Positions 34,218 through 48,052 of a DNA stretch of 64,000 bases are shown here, in pieces (position 1 is the first letter of the stretch; each line of letters begins with the position of its first letter). The position numbers and the translations under genes were made by a program. Source of the DNA: Spirodela intermedia (Eukaryota > Streptophyta > Magnoliopsida > Alismatales > Araceae); the NCBI GenBank assembly GCA_902729315.2, contig LR746272.1, positions 9,666,327 to 9,730,326 of the forward strand, written 5' to 3'. The notes beneath the pieces are model-generated. The model was not told the origin of the DNA. It did no database searches and saw only the letters and a program-made list of their open reading frames with translations.

Positions 34218-37005
34218 TTAAGGATCAGGGTTTATTGACTCTTTCTTCTTTCTGTTTCTCCTACGGCCATCCTTTATCTTCTTTTTAAGCTTCAACTGCC
34301 TTTTCATGTGCTTCTCCCATGTCTTCTTATGCTTTTGGTAGATCAACATGGCCGCCTTTGCATCCTCAACCTGCAAACAAGTTGGGCCAGGCATATAATG
34401 TCGGGCATTAACCCCAATTTTTCTAATCGCAGAGCAACATGGAGTAAGCTAACAGTGCACTTTCCGAATGTTGGAAACAGAACGGGGATCGATGAACTTG
34501 TGAATTTTCTCAGCCAATGACCAGGCCTTCCACATAAGTTACAGAGAAGCAGATGGGTTTCCTCAAACATAAGACTAACTTACTGGGCAATGCTCCCCTT
34601 GTTGAATAGTGATGCCAAGAATCTGAGCTGCAAGATCCCTCAGAGCTCTTCTGCGACCTTCTCCACTATTAAACATATACAGTGCATGATAGTTATTTCC
34701 CCAGCCAGATCATAAATTACTGGAAGAGACGATTATGGAGAGAGTAAGAAGAAATTTCTCTGTTCTATATAATAGGAGAAAACCCATCACAGATGGACAT
34801 CAGGTTTATGAACAACACCAGATCACTGAGTACCCAACAGCTTGATTCAAGGTTAAAGAAAATGAAGGATTACAAACCTAAGAAAGGGTTGGTATTCAGC
34901 AGTATCCCTTACATCGCTTCCGGGATGGCTCAGTAGCAACGCCTGGTGAAAATCTAGATAAAATCACTTCCATATCTGTAATATCACGAAAAGCTAATAT
35001 ACATGTAGAACCTGCCAATAGCACAGCACACCTTGAGATCATTATGTAAAGCATGACCAACGAGTGTCCTCCCTTTGAGGAACACTGAGACATCATTTTG
35101 AACCGATTTGAAGTCCTTCGCTGCAGTCAATGCACAAATGTCAAGCAAATAATCCACCTTATCTGTGACGCAAAATCCTAAATGATTTAATTATTTTGAG
35201 CAGAAAGACTTGACTAGCTGAGAGACCCTAAATTTTTCTGTAACTACAGAATCCCACACAACATGGACGATGCCACCTAGGAAACCTTAGATCTATGGGC
35301 GGCCTGAAAAATTACATATTGTGTAGTTCACGAGAATTAAGATCTCACGATTATGCCAAATGCAAAGTAAACCCAGGTAGAAGACAACTGCACAATGCAT
35401 GGGTTGCAGAATTTTAATTTTCTTCACAGAATATAAACTGACCTTTCCGTAAGTGCACGGCTCGTATGCCACTGATTCTTGTCCGGAAATCAACGACACG
35501 CTCTAGAGGACGGACATATTCGTCATACACCACATTTCCCCATGCATTTACCTGCGTAAATAAAGGTTGGAAGAAAATACGAAATATAACAAAGGTGACC
35601 ATAATTTCCGGAATCAGCATCAAGAACCAACAGGGTTGTGAAGAAAAAATAAAAGAAAAATATGCTCTAATTGATTTATGGCTAAGAATGAGGATATTCT
35701 GGGACTAAAAACTTCTATTAGTTAACATTTAAAAAGTTGATATGCAGGGGAAGTGACGAAGGATGAAAACTCCGTATCCTCGAGCAGTTCCATAATGCAC
35801 GTAACATGCCCTGATTTGAAAGAAATACGATTGAAGAAATGAGGCGAATGATTGCTTGCTAAGAAAATACTAGAAAATTTCTTCAGGTTATGCTCACTTT
35901 TGACATCTGATGGAGAGACCTGATGGAAGAAGAAACCCATTCTCGTCACAATGCAACCAAAAATCCAGGTGATATCCACATAAAACTTTTATTATAAAAA
36001 ACATGATCTAGTGTAGATGCTTTCCTCCACTCTTTACTAACGACCTCCAAATTTATGACATTCCGAAGGCTAGATTCGGGCTAGAAGAAAAGAGAAGTAT
36101 AGTTAGCAAAGTACATCGTTGGCTTTGCTTATGGATAGTTGCAAGCTGAGTATCACCCTAGTTTAGCACTAAACCTCCATTTCCATGTCCATATGATACC
36201 CTTGAATACTGAAGGAGCGAGATGACACACGACCTATGCACCCTTTTTCTGACTCTGAAGAATTTTATTTGAAAGCAATATTAAGGCAATTGTTCTAGTT
36301 CCGTTCATGTAAAAATCCTGCGAAAGATGTCCATTAAAACTAATCACCTCGCTAATTGAATTACTCTAACGCATCCTTCCTGGCCTTCAGCGGTGTAAAC
36401 GAAGAAAATAAATGGAACAGAAGTTGACTAAAAGCAGCAGAGAGGTTTAGTACTAGACTAGGGGAAAAAGTTTAGTATACTAGACTCACCAGTGCAATCC
36501 TTCCAATAGCACTCTTGGTTCCCTGAGAGCCCACCCCCACCATCTCACAATCCATTGCTAGTGCATCTGTCAGACTGAGACGAATGATGTGAAACTAGCA
36601 ATTCGAAGGGCCGCGAACCTGAGAATAACTAAGGAAAATAAACGTACAATCTACCTGCAATCCGTAGACGTGGGCTTCAGAACCTCTGATGGGGACAAAG
36701 TAGCCGAAACAGCCGGAGCGGCCTCCGACTCAGCTTCAGACCTCTCCTTGCGTTTCCCTGCGCCAGAGAGCACATGGATATCTCATCATCGAAGAGGGGG
36801 AAATGCGAGGCGACGATGATGGAACTGAACAAGATAAAAACAAAAATGAGAACCCCCGGTGAGTACCTAACACCGACGGTGGCTTTCCAGCTTCGTCGGG
36901 ATCGGGGTGGGAGGAACCTGAGCGCCCCACTTTCAACCTCTGCTTCAGTACTACCCAGTTTGGATTCAGCGACGGCGCACTGGGATTGGTAGCGGCGCCG
37001 CCCAT
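34218..37005 (-). CDS. RNA exonuclease 4-like (REX4) DEDDh 3'-5' exonuclease
   Basis: Exons 5' to 3': 37005-36867, 36757-36655, 36574-36490, 35551-35443, 35120-35032, 34942-34878, 34665-34584, 34370-34218; all phases fit and encode 274 residues. The catalytic core of the DEDDh exonuclease fold is visible: DALAMDCEMVGVG (first Asp and Glu), GRTLVGHALHNDLKALLLSH (second Asp), and GEHCPVEDAKAAMLIYQ (His and last Asp). NVVYDEYVRP and SDVRDTAEYQPFL are also typical of REX4. The C-terminus is very basic (KRQLKLKKKIKDGRRRN), as in nucleolar members; yeast Rex4 works in pre-rRNA processing. A second in-frame acceptor 42 bases upstream of exon 5 could add 14 residues. The Met at 37059 is an in-frame upstream alternative start. 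Confidence 0.93.
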
Positions 37006-37876
37006 CTGCTCGCCCCGCAACTGACCGCCCGAGAACTCGAGCCTTTGTTCCCCGCCCACACCTTCTCGAGCTGTCTGCGTAACTGCTTGCCCTAATAAGG
37101 TAAATATTTAATGCCATGAAATTAATAAATGACAATATTAAAATACTAAGAAAAACTGAAAGCATAATACTTTTACGATTTGTTAATAAAATTATTCGCA
37201 AGTTTAAATAAAAATAATTCGTAAATAAAAATTAATTAAAACTCAAGATATTGCCCAAACAGTAGTGCGTTTTTGGGCCGGACATGATCCAAATCCCGAC
37301 TCGGCCCAGACGGCGTTCGGGCCTGGATAGAGTTGAGCTTGTTGGGCTAGTGTTTAGCTATCTGGTCAATAATACTACGCAGGCTACTCTCAGAACAAGA
37401 AGACCGGCCCAAATCGCGCCGCGTGTGGTCTGGCCCACGCACTAGCGCGGCCAAAAGGAGGCGCCCAAATTCTGTCCGCACTGAGCCGTCCGTCGGTACT
37501 CTGAACCTCCGGAACGGTACGAAAAAACCTGGTCCGTCTAATAATCTGGCTCTGAACGAAAGGATTCACCCATTCCGTGATCCTCAAGGCACTTTCACCG
37601 CACGATCTGGTAGACCAAAAGACGGCTCAGGATTAGCGAAATAGGAAGGCCTATGCAACCGCCACCCGGTCTTCGGGAATTTCTCCCATGGTTTTGTCTC
37701 TGAGGATAATAATAATCGTCGAAGAAATTACCGTTGTCGTCGCCGGTCGAACGTTGGGTGGAAAGCTAGGGTTCGCCGAGACCTCTGAGTTCGCCGATCG
37801 GCGTCGGAGTGTCGGAAGGTGGTGCCTAGTGACTCTCCCCCACATCTCGAGCCCTCCGCCGACTAAGCGGACGAAC
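37006..37876. promoter_or_regulatory. Divergent promoter region between REX4-like and PDAP1-like genes
   Basis: Two housekeeping-type genes are transcribed away from each other from about 870 bases. The middle (37080-37240) is AT-rich; the flanks are GC-rich leaders. A patch at 37260-37350 is rich in GGGCC/GGCCC runs, compatible with TCP-type (GGCCCA) elements common before ribosome-related genes. The last 189 bases are open in the same frame as the PDAP1-like start, beginning at an ATG at 37688. Confidence 0.5.
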
Positions 37877-40800
37877 ATGGGGAGGGGCAAGTTCAAGGGC
37901 AAGCCGACCGGCCGCAGGCAGTTTTCCACGCCAGAGGAAATGCGTAAGCAGTCCCTTGTTTTTCCTCTGTTACGATGTCGTTTTTCTCTGTTTCTTCTCG
38001 CGTTTTGGTCTTGATACTATCACTTCTTTGGTCTCGTCTGGGTCTATTGATTTTGCAAACTGCTCTTTGAGGTGTCGAATTAACGAACGCTGAAGGTGGT
38101 AAGTTACGATATCGAGGATAAAAAATGAAATTGGCTTCTGCGACGTTACGTTCGCGGTGGACATAGAAATCCCGATATAGAAAATTTCCTCCACCAGGGG
38201 AGCAAAGAATTACTGCGGGAAACCATAGGGTCTCAGTATGATCGAACCATCGATCGAAATCGCCTGACTTTTCGATAACTAGTGATGTCACTTAGGTTTA
38301 ATTGTTTCTGCCGAGCATGGTCGTTTTGAATCTAGATGGAGTTCGTAACACATTTACTGTTTCTGAAGTATTGTGTTTGAATTTATTTCTATCTTCTCCT
38401 GTAACTGATTTGATTTCTCTTTGACCAGGTTTCATAGATATGCTTGATTCTCTTATTCTAGTTTCGGTTTGCTTGTGCTGATGTGGTACTAGTAATGAAC
38501 GAAGAGTTGGAAATACCCTCCCTGAATATCCTTCTGTATAGTTCTTCTTTTAAAAATCAGACGATTCGAAACGCTATTTTTAGGAGAGGCTTTTTGGGTT
38601 TTTCTCTTAGAACATTATTCAATAAATTTCTTTTATGTAGCCTTAATTTTAGATTTCTTTTAAATGGAATCAAAGGAACTTTGGAGCCATAATGGTACGT
38701 CTTTACGTAGGATTTGTGCACAGCCAGATTGTTGGATCGATGTGTGTATTTTGGTTTTCGTGAAGCTTCTCTCCATTGCGTGAATGTCGTTTTTTGATGT
38801 TTAATGAACTCTTATTTCTGTTGGAGTTGTACTAATTGATGTAATCTTTCTTAAAACATATGAAAACAGTTGCTGGCACATCCACTCGTCCTCGCACATT
38901 TAAGAAGGTAAACTTCCACAATAGTTAGCGTATCATTGATTATCCTTTTCTATTGAAGAATGTGAGGTGTTAGTTGCATTTTTCATCGTTCTACCAGTTA
39001 TGCCGTATGCTAATGAGTTATTTGGTGTTTATTCTTTTTTGCATGTGATTCTGTAGTGATGTATGGTTGCCAATACCGGCTGTAGGCTATGAATATAGTT
39101 TATTTTCTAAACTACATCGCACCATTAGATGTCAGTCATACTCCTTTCTGTGTTTAAGTATTTACCGGATTGCCAGTCTCCTTTGGTGACTATCCTGGTT
39201 GGCAGTTCTCGCGATTAGCGTCTTTGATCAATTGACATGTGCTAGAGTTTCACTTTAGCCAAACCTTCTTTGCGGGAAATTGTGTCATTTTGTTCGCATT
39301 GGGTCTAAGGATTGGGGTTTAAGGTTCCAGGTGTCTGACATATTTCATTTACTCATTTGAGTGTGCCACATTTGGGAAAGATACGCACTCACTTTTGGAG
39401 CTGTGGATTCCTTTTTGGTTTTTTTTTATGATGCTTTTTTTTCTTCGTCTTTTTCTATGTGATGATCTATTACCCAAACTAGATGCTTCTCAATGGTACC
39501 AATGAGTAGAAAAATGATACATCTAATTTCACGAAGGTAAACGAAAACCCAATTGTCGATAATACTGATGGAATTTAAAGGTGGTTCTGTTTTTCGAATA
39601 CTGAAAATGTCAATCCTCTTCACAGGTAGGACAATGACCGTGTTACAATTTTTTGTTTTTTTTAAGTTGTTCAGATGCTCGAAATCTTTTACACCATTGT
39701 TATGAAGTCTATCTTAGTAATTAGATTTACTGTGCTTAGATATGCTTCATTTAAGACTGAGATTACTCTTAACACCATTTCTCAGGAAATGGTGGCCATG
39801 CCACAGCTCTGTTTTTTTTCTTAAGTTGTTCAAATTCTCAAAATATTTTGCTCCATTGTTGTGAAGTCTATTCTAGTAATTAAAGATACTTCATTTATTT
39901 GTGCTTTGTTTATGTACTCTATATGTCACTGCCTTTTTTACTTCATTTCTCAGGAAGAAGTTAAGGATAAAGAGGAAGAGTCTCAAGAGGAATCTGAAGA
40001 GGAATCTGAAGAAGAATCTGAAGGAGAATCAGCGGTAATTTAGCTATCATATGTCCTTGTGGTTTTGATGCAATATTTTTGTGCTTAGCGCTCTCTTGTA
40101 ACAGATGGCTGCGGAAAATTTTATTTTTGCATTATTTTATTTTTTTATCACCTCTGAATTTTCACAGAAGAAGAAAGGCACCCAAGGAGTTATTGAAATT
40201 GAAAATCCAAATTTGGTGAAGCCAAAGACTCTAAAAGCCAAAGATGCGGATGTAAGTTGACTAGTTTCTTTCTGGATAATTATCTGCTGATGTAAGGCCA
40301 TTGCGACTGGAATAAAATAATTAACGCAATCACCTATGATATAAATCGAATTTCTGGACAAGTATTAGTTCCTGCTTTGGGCTGGAGTCCAATTATGCTT
40401 AGTTCACAAAAAATTGAGAAGTAAATTGTCAATTTATGCCGCATATGTATTCGTACTGTTTTTATACTGGAGTCATTTAAAAAAAAAAAATCTGCTTTTC
40501 TTTGCGGGGGGGCAGAACAATGCCTCTGGCCCATCCACCAGCAGCATTCTTAATTCTTCTTTTTTTCTTCTCTGGCTCTCCATCGGGTTGACTTTAATTA
40601 ATCTGTGTAGATAAAAGAACGGAAGGTAGAAATGAAGAATGTGGCTATCATTCCATTTTAGATTTTATCTAACTGGTTATAATCTCGCCTTTTTTTACCA
40701 TAGAATGGTTTGTAGTTGGTGAACTTGTGAAAGCAACAATGTTGTGGCCTCACCATTGTATATCAATCTGTTTAGGACTTCGGAAATCTCAGGTTGAAGG

Positions 40801-43211
40801 TCTTTGTGACATTGCCCATCTGAGAAAATGTTGTTGTTTATGTTGACGAGCATTTTCTAGAGAGTTGTGGAGGAACTGAGTTCCTTCACAGTGCTAGGTG
40901 GTCAGTATTGACGTATATAATAATTGAAATATTTGCGTGCTTTGCTTGTTGGAAATTTAAACTTGCCCTAGCATTTAGCATATCTTGAGTTACCTTTGGT
41001 TGCCAGCCTAGTTGGTCCTTCTCACCTTGTAATTACTACTGTAACTTTTCTGATCCTGACAATATCGCATATGTTGGCCATTTTCTTTGCTTTTTCACAT
41101 GGAATTTTCATATAAATTTCATAAGCTAATATCACTCTAATATTGCAGCTGGAGAAAACTACTGAACTCTCTAGGCGTGAAAGGTTGGTGACGTTTAATC
41201 TTTCATCGGGATGTTGCTTTGATAATGCGTCATGTCCATATTTCCTGCGTAACTTGACCTGTCATTGTTACCGTTGCTTTGCATTTTCTTCTTTCTGTTG
41301 TCATGGTCGTTGTGATCATGTCTCACACCTTCCCAACTGATCGGTTAAGAGTTCATGCATAAAATAGTGAGCCGTTTATGCACCATGCTGATGGATATTA
41401 TCTAACTAGATTTCATACTGTTATTGGCCTTAAGTGTTGTTGGTTTGTAGGTGTTTATATATAAACGCAAGCTAAGACCTGGGCTGTGTACTTTAGAGTC
41501 CCGTACTCTTTTTATAGAACAAATTAAATGTCATTAAGGTTTAGTAGCTGATCTTTTAAAATTTGACTTTGAAACACAGATGGATGACGAGTGACTCAAA
41601 GTGGTCAGCCTTCTCTTTGACTACAAACTCAGCATTTTTTTGTTTGATAACTAAATGTTCTTCGAAAATATCACATGGCAGTGACGTAGACTTTTAGTCC
41701 TCCGATAGGACGCTGCTAGGCTGCTACCTAGGTAGATTATAGGATGAGCTGTTGTCTCATTTGATAATTCCCCATTTGTTTATCCTCAAGATACCTAAGT
41801 ATCTTGACTACTCAGGAACTGATGTTATGGCCAGTCATTTCTTTTTAAATAGTGGTTCCAAACGTAAGAGTTAAATGCTTCTGTCTCGTTAGCATTTTCA
41901 CTAAAATGAAAGTCTTGCTTGGTAAATGATTATGGAAATTGGACGAAGATCATTCATTATTTGGCAAAAAGTGTGAGAATTGCGAATTACGAGAGTTGTA
42001 ATTGATTATGTTTACTGCCATGTAATCTGTTTTTGGCCATTTGGTAGGTGACAGATGTCACATAACCGACGTATTTGAGGATGCATGTAGACTTAAGTAA
42101 ACCATTGCTCTGGACAAATATTGGAAAATTTGGATGACAACTGGTGATTGACAAAGTTTTGAAAAAAGTAGTGCGAGTTAAGTTGCCTATTTGCCTATGA
42201 AACTAATTTCAAGTTAATTCCTATTGTGTGATGTGGCATTCAATTATGGGGATGATTTTTTTACGTCGCTAAACTGGGGTAGGATGGAATACTTTATTAT
42301 TTAGTAGTTACTTGTGATATTATTCAAAATGATTTTGTTTCTTGCGATTAATACTGTTATTTTAACTCTTCTCAGGGAGGAACTAGAGAAACAAAGAGCT
42401 CATGAACGATATATGAGGTTGCAGGAACAAGGAAAAACTGAACAAGCAAAGAAAGATTTGGGTGAGACGTTAAATATATAAATAGATGTATATTGTAAAT
42501 TCCCTAGTCTAGGTGTGTTCTATTATTCTTTTCAGCGGAAGCACTGCCTTGCTCATTCTCCGTAGTAGCCAATTCTATTTCCATATTTGAAACTGCTCAT
42601 GTTGTTTGTGAATACCCATTTGTGGTTGTGAGGTTGTCTATCATTCAATAAAGTCGGAAACCGTAAGTTATTTGTCCACACAGAATACATCTAGGACGTT
42701 TGCTGGATCAACCAGCACATCTATGGTCTGGTGAGGAGGTTTGGTGACAGTGTGGTTCACTTAATAGTTATGGTCCTTAATTCTGTATCGAATAAGGATA
42801 TAATGTGCAATTTATTTGAGGAATATTGTGGGGCTAGACCACAACGGCATTGTAGGCTAGCTCCCCTTCCCTCTCTATGACTCGGTTTCCTTCCCCCCTG
42901 ATAAGTGCGTGATTTTGTAGAGTATGTTGATTGAAAACAATGTTCTAGAACAGATATGTCCACATTTGCACTAACCTTTTCTGTTGTTCTTTTCTCCCAT
43001 ACCTTTGTATCTCGGGAGTGGGTAATAAAGGTGAAAAGGTCAAAAAATACCATTATTCTAAAATTATCTGTAATTTAGTTAGTTAATATATAAAAAAATA
43101 TTTTTGTGAGGTCATCGATTTCCTTTTCCTGTGAGTCGATTCGGTCATCCTGAACCAGAAGTGCTCAACACCCAAGGGTTCCGCTGCAATTCACAATCCC
43201 TCTAGACACTG

Positions 43212-43251
<40 letters not shown>

Positions 43252-44424
43252 TTCCTCCACCATGATAGGCGGATTCTTGATGTGAAATTGGATAACATTG
43301 AGACTCCTAAATTCCATCACCAGGATTTGACCGACGAGTTGTGATTAATGTGAATAACCTTGATGTGATCTTTATAAAGCCATAGTCATATATTGTCCCA
43401 TTAAGAGGAAGAAAACGAAGTCTGAACATCATCGCTTAACTGTGTCTTATCACATTTTGGAGAACTTTGACATGAAAATAGAAACCAATAACGTTAAAAG
43501 TAAACTGTCCAGGTTAGGATCAACATTCATGGAAACAGATTCATATATAGATCCTTTTTTCTCATAGAACTTTGTTTTATTTTAGACTTAATTATCAGGC
43601 CAATCCTTCTCGTTCATAGAACCTATGTTCAAAGTGCCTTGAAAGTCGGCGATCTCTTTTACATTGAGCTCGACAGATGTTGGAAGCGTGATTTTTACAG
43701 CTTTGTATAGTAATGCAATATTTTAAACCCGCCTGGGTATTTTATCAATCTGGATTGAGATTGAGGGAACCTCGGACCAGTCTGTGATGTGCTTATTGAA
43801 ATGATTTTTTGGATGGATCTTATAATAATCTCGTCCGATTATCAGTTCTGTAAACATTCTTTAGCAGCTTATAGAGGCTGGAGGTTTTATTCTCGTGGAA
43901 TAATCTTCCCATGGAAATGCATAATCCGTGTAGAAATGGCTAATTATTACGTTGGTCCCTTCGATCTCCTATCTATCATCGATCATTTCATTGATTTTTT
44001 CTTTTCTTCTAACCCACAGAGCGCTTACAATTGATACGGCAGCAAAGAGCTGAAGCTGCGAAGAAAAGAGAAGAGGAAAAAACCGGTACGTTGCATCTTT
44101 TAATTGGCTATTTATTCCCCTTGATCACCAGCATATTGGTTGGAAGTAGGGAATTGGTTCCATCGTGTGAATGGGCATCAGTGGGTCGGGCCAGGGCAGG
44201 GCCGGCGCATAAGTTCGGCGAGGGATCTTGGCCGCCACGAGGGTGATCGCAGGGCGGCCATGTTGGAAATAATATGGGCTCCGGGCTTGGGACTAGGCCG
44301 GGGCGGGCTTTTTCTCACCGGGCTTGGCTTCTGGTCATTGACTCTCCTAATCTGAGTGGTTAATTTATCTTCCTCCCCACTTTAATCAGCAAGAGAACAA
44401 AAGAAGGCCGAAGCCCGCAAATGA
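37877..44424 (+). CDS. 28-kDa heat- and acid-stable phosphoprotein (PDAP1) homologue
   Basis: Exons: 37877-37943, 38870-38907, 39954-40034, 40168-40251, 41149-41183, 42376-42461, 44020-44085, 44390-44424; 163 residues in frame. It starts MGRGKFKGKPTGRRQFSTPE, the family signature, then a highly acidic EEVKDKEEESQEES tract (residues about 37-62). The PP28 domain follows: TQGVIEIENPNLVKPKTLKA, LSRREREELEKQRAHERYMR, and LERLQLIRQQRAEAAKKREE, ending KKAEARK. Human PDAP1 is a small casein-kinase substrate first found bound to PDGF-A; the plant role is not defined, and RNA or ribosome association is only suggested. Small exons (35-86 bp) are spread over 6.5 kb of AT-rich introns. A CT microsatellite and a GC-rich patch lie in the last introns. 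An in-frame upstream ATG at 37688 exists. Confidence 0.93.
43211..43242. repeat. CT microsatellite in intron 6 of the PDAP1-like gene
   Basis: A run of about 30 bases of CT units, followed by a short (AC)n stretch. Non-coding. Confidence 0.9.
44150..44335. other. GC-rich patch in intron 7 of the PDAP1-like gene
   Basis: About 185 bases of GC-rich sequence (GGGTCGGGCCAGGGCAGGGC ... GGGCTTGGCTTCTGG) sit in otherwise AT-rich intron DNA. The abrupt composition change suggests an inserted fragment, possibly of a repeat, but I cannot identify its source or ends. Confidence 0.4.
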
Positions 44425-44897
44425 TCAGTCGGACTGTGCAAGAGGAAGCCTCAGGTTGCCCTTTTCAAGCAGTCAGCATATTAGACTTTTTTTTTTATCG
44501 GAGAGTTAAATTAATTAATCTCCTTATAATTAAGATGGGTTGCCCGTTGCTTTCTCCGGGACCTGTGCATTTTATTTTTATTTTATTTTGTTGATCTTGC
44601 TCTTCGGCATTTCGTCCGGACAGATGAAGAATATGCGCTGTACTAGATTTTTCCTATGTTTTATGCCGGGATGTATCAGTCTGTGCCTTCCTATGTGTCA
44701 CAGGGCCGGTTAGAACCGCCGGGCCCGTCATGAAGGTATGAATTTCTTTTTTTATATATAAAAAAACCATTGATTGATGATTGAACTTACTGTGATTAAT
44801 CGATTAAGCTTACTTTTTATTTGAAGACCTTAATAGCCTCCTGTGTGGTAAGAGAAGGCGTTCTTGTTTGGCTTTCAGCTACTTTGTTGAGAGAGAG

Positions 44898-44955
<58 letters not shown>

Positions 44956-47805
44956 AAAGAGGTGATAATTAATGGGAATAATTGTGTAAATTATTTAATT
45001 TCAAACGAATGAATTATTTTTCGGTATCTGATAAATTCAAGGTTGAGGGTGTGTTTTGGAAATTCAATCCTATTTAAAATTATTTCCGGAGAGAAAAAAT
45101 CGAAAATTGTATAAAAAGTTCTTCCAAAATTCATGGGTTTCATTAGGACATCGAATCCTGTGTCAACATGATGGGTCGTATGTGGAAATCTGATGAAGAC
45201 GGGAGCCAGACTGAGATGAGGAATCCTCACGTGGGGTGTACCGGGCGGAGTCATCCCACGGGAGGCGAGCCCGAGCTCGCGGCAGGCGAGGCGGTGGGGC
45301 CGAGCGCCGGGCGCTGTTCTGAGGTGGTGACGGCGGTGGGCTCCGCTTTTCTCCCCTCCTCGTCAGGTCCTTGGCCATCCGATCGAGCGAGTGGGTGGGA
45401 TGAATCCGATGTGGCGGCGGTTTGCCTGTGATTGGCTTATCCACTGGATTTCCCGGATATCAGAAGGCGGAGCGTTTCTTGGCGGAATTATTAAAGAGAA
45501 TTTTTTTAATGGAATACAATCGCTGTCATGCGTCACCCCCCCTTTTTATGAGGTTTCCTCCTGGTATATCTCGTTTCCGACGGGTTCCCCCCTTACTCTG
45601 GTTCTGCACACGGAAGGTACAGAATTCTCGTCATACTCCCGATTTCTGCAGCTCTTCTCTGCGGGAGTCGTCCCGTCTCGGCATTTTTCTCGAATTTCAT
45701 GCGTTTCTGTGCACTAGACGATCGATCGTGTCTAAAATTTTTCCGACTTTTGTTTTCCGCTTGCACGCGATTGGTAATATATTGATATCGTAGAGCAGTG
45801 GCCTTATGTTCCATTCTTTCGTTCTTGTATAGTTTCCTTTGGTTCCTTCCTTTTTCTCTAATGATTCTCTTTCTTCTCAGGATCGCAGAAATTAGCGATC
45901 GCTAATCCGCCATCGACAAAGGAAAGCACGCTGGATTGGAGCCGTCACCGAGTGTAGTCACTATCTGACGATCCTAGGTTATCATCAGCAACCTTGTGCT
46001 GCTGCAGGCTGATTGATATCGTTCTCCTTTGTCGTTGTTAACACAATGAACCAATCTCAAACTTCTATCCTTCCTGGGAGAATCGTCAGCGAGTCCCCAT
46101 GTTTTCATTTGTCAGATTCTATACAGTGTTTCCGGTAACCGTTACTCGGACGCCTAGGATGATACAATTCGTCCGTTGTCTCGTTACAAAGCGTAGTTTT
46201 AATCTTCCATGCATAAGGTCAGAGTTTCAGTTCCGTCACGTTCAATTAAAAAGCCGTGGATAATATTCCTACATAGTGAGACGAGCTCCTCATATTTTCT
46301 CCCCTGTAATCCTGTGGCATTCGGGCATTTTGGTTTAATGACTGTGTCTGTATTTTATTTTGAATATGATTTCTCTGATGTGTTTGATCACCATCTACAC
46401 CGGGTTTTTATTTTCGTTCTTCATTCACTTCAACACTCTTATCTCAATTTTTGTGTCCTCGTATCATGTTCATTGCATTGATTTTCACGGTTCGTCTATT
46501 CTATTTTTTGCCACATATGACCCTATGGTTATCAAAAAAATTCTGCGTATTACATTTGTTCAAATATGGTGTCAAAATCTGAATGAGTTGTCATCCATTG
46601 ACAGTGTGCCTGTAGTTTATCTTGTCGTCAGATATTTCTTCTAATTCTCTAGATTATAGCCTTATGCCTATAATTTCAAGTGTTTGACTGTTTCAACTTT
46701 CTTTTGAAGTTAAATTCAATGGTTTATTGCCCCTGGAGTATTTAGGGCGTAAGAGTTTTAAATAAACAGACAAATCTATGGTTGAAAGACACCTGGAGCA
46801 TGGACTTCGTTCTGACTGATAACCAGTGGTCCTGCTGTATCATGTAATAGTGTTCAGAATGCATGTATCAGTGATGTTTTATGCTTCCGGAAGTATCCAT
46901 GCACCATGCATGCGAATGGCGGTTGTGTTCTGTTCCAAAGATGGCAATCTGTTCAATCATTTCCTTAGAGTCTTCGGAATATTTTCCTTTTCATAACGAA
47001 AGAATTTTCTGAGCGTCATCAAGACTTTTGAAATTCGTAAATGATTGTGTACTCATTTTTATTGTGCCGAATTAACCAAATTGAGCTTGTTGGATTTGGA
47101 ATATAGGAGCATTTAGTTGGATTTGATCTGGCTCAGCAGGGTTTAGTTCAGTCTAGTCAAGCTTGGACTTTGGTTTGATGGGATTCAGGACTGAGTTTCT
47201 CAAGAGTCTCTAATAAGCAAAACTAAATCTTTCCTGTTGATTAGAACTCTAGACTTCGGTAGCTCAACTTGGTTCTGTTCACTTGTACCAATAGCTGAAA
47301 AATGTTGTTTTGGTGAATTCAAGAACCAATCCCACCCTAGGGTTAGCTGTTGGTAGAAATCTGCACTTGAATTTCTTTGGATCTCCTTCTTTCAAGATCA
47401 ATCGCTTCCCTTTGAACTTGTGCATGTAAAGATTGCATGTACTTGTGCGCACTGTAAAATCAATATGTTATTTATAGATTAATAGACAGTTCACGAATAA
47501 GTTGTAGGAATTTCTTAGAAGATATATTCTGGTTGGAAACCGTCTCTTTTCCTCTGTTTTTCTTGATTACAAATTAATAAATGGTAATTATTGGAGTATT
47601 CTGAAAATCTATGCTTTTCTGATATTTTAAGTTAAGGTTGAGGCATGAAATAGATTTCAATGAAGGATTTGTTAGGCCCACTATAAGGATGATGATGCCT
47701 GCTTTTGTACGTGTATTTTTTATGTAGCGCTTTCTAACCCTGCGTCTGTTAACAGGGTCTCTCTTTCAGCTTCGAGATAACTCAAAGAATAAGTTGAACT
47801 CCCAG
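44425..47805. other. Intergenic and probable 5' leader/intron of the RING gene
   Basis: About 3.4 kb without supported coding sequence. It has a GA microsatellite (44889-44951), a GC-rich island at about 45230-45430 that may be the promoter or first non-coding exon of the RING-H2 gene, and AT-rich sequence to 47.7 kb. TTTCAG at 47766-47771, 35 bases before the first ATG, is a plausible acceptor for an intron in the 5' UTR. Confidence 0.45.
44889..44951. repeat. GA microsatellite
   Basis: An (AG)n run of about 60 bases, interrupted once by GGGG near 44897. Non-coding, between the PDAP1-like gene and the RING gene. Confidence 0.92.
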
Positions 47806-48021
47806 ATGTTTGGTGTGGAAATGGACCGTGGCCACAGACATCCTCTTCCTAATACTTATGACCAGTTGGGGAACAGAGTTGATTTACTCAACTCAAACCC
47901 CCATCATTTGATGGCAACTTCAGGAAGCCCAGAAATTTTTAATATATCCCACTTTGGCAATCATCATATTAACACTACCTTATGTGCGGACTTATATAAA
48001 CATCACCATCATCCTCATCAT

Positions 48022-48052
<31 letters not shown>

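Noticed and set aside
37260-37350. Sequence with GAGCTTGTTGG, echoed near 47083
   Set aside because: The shared motif is only about 11 bases; not enough to call a repeat family.
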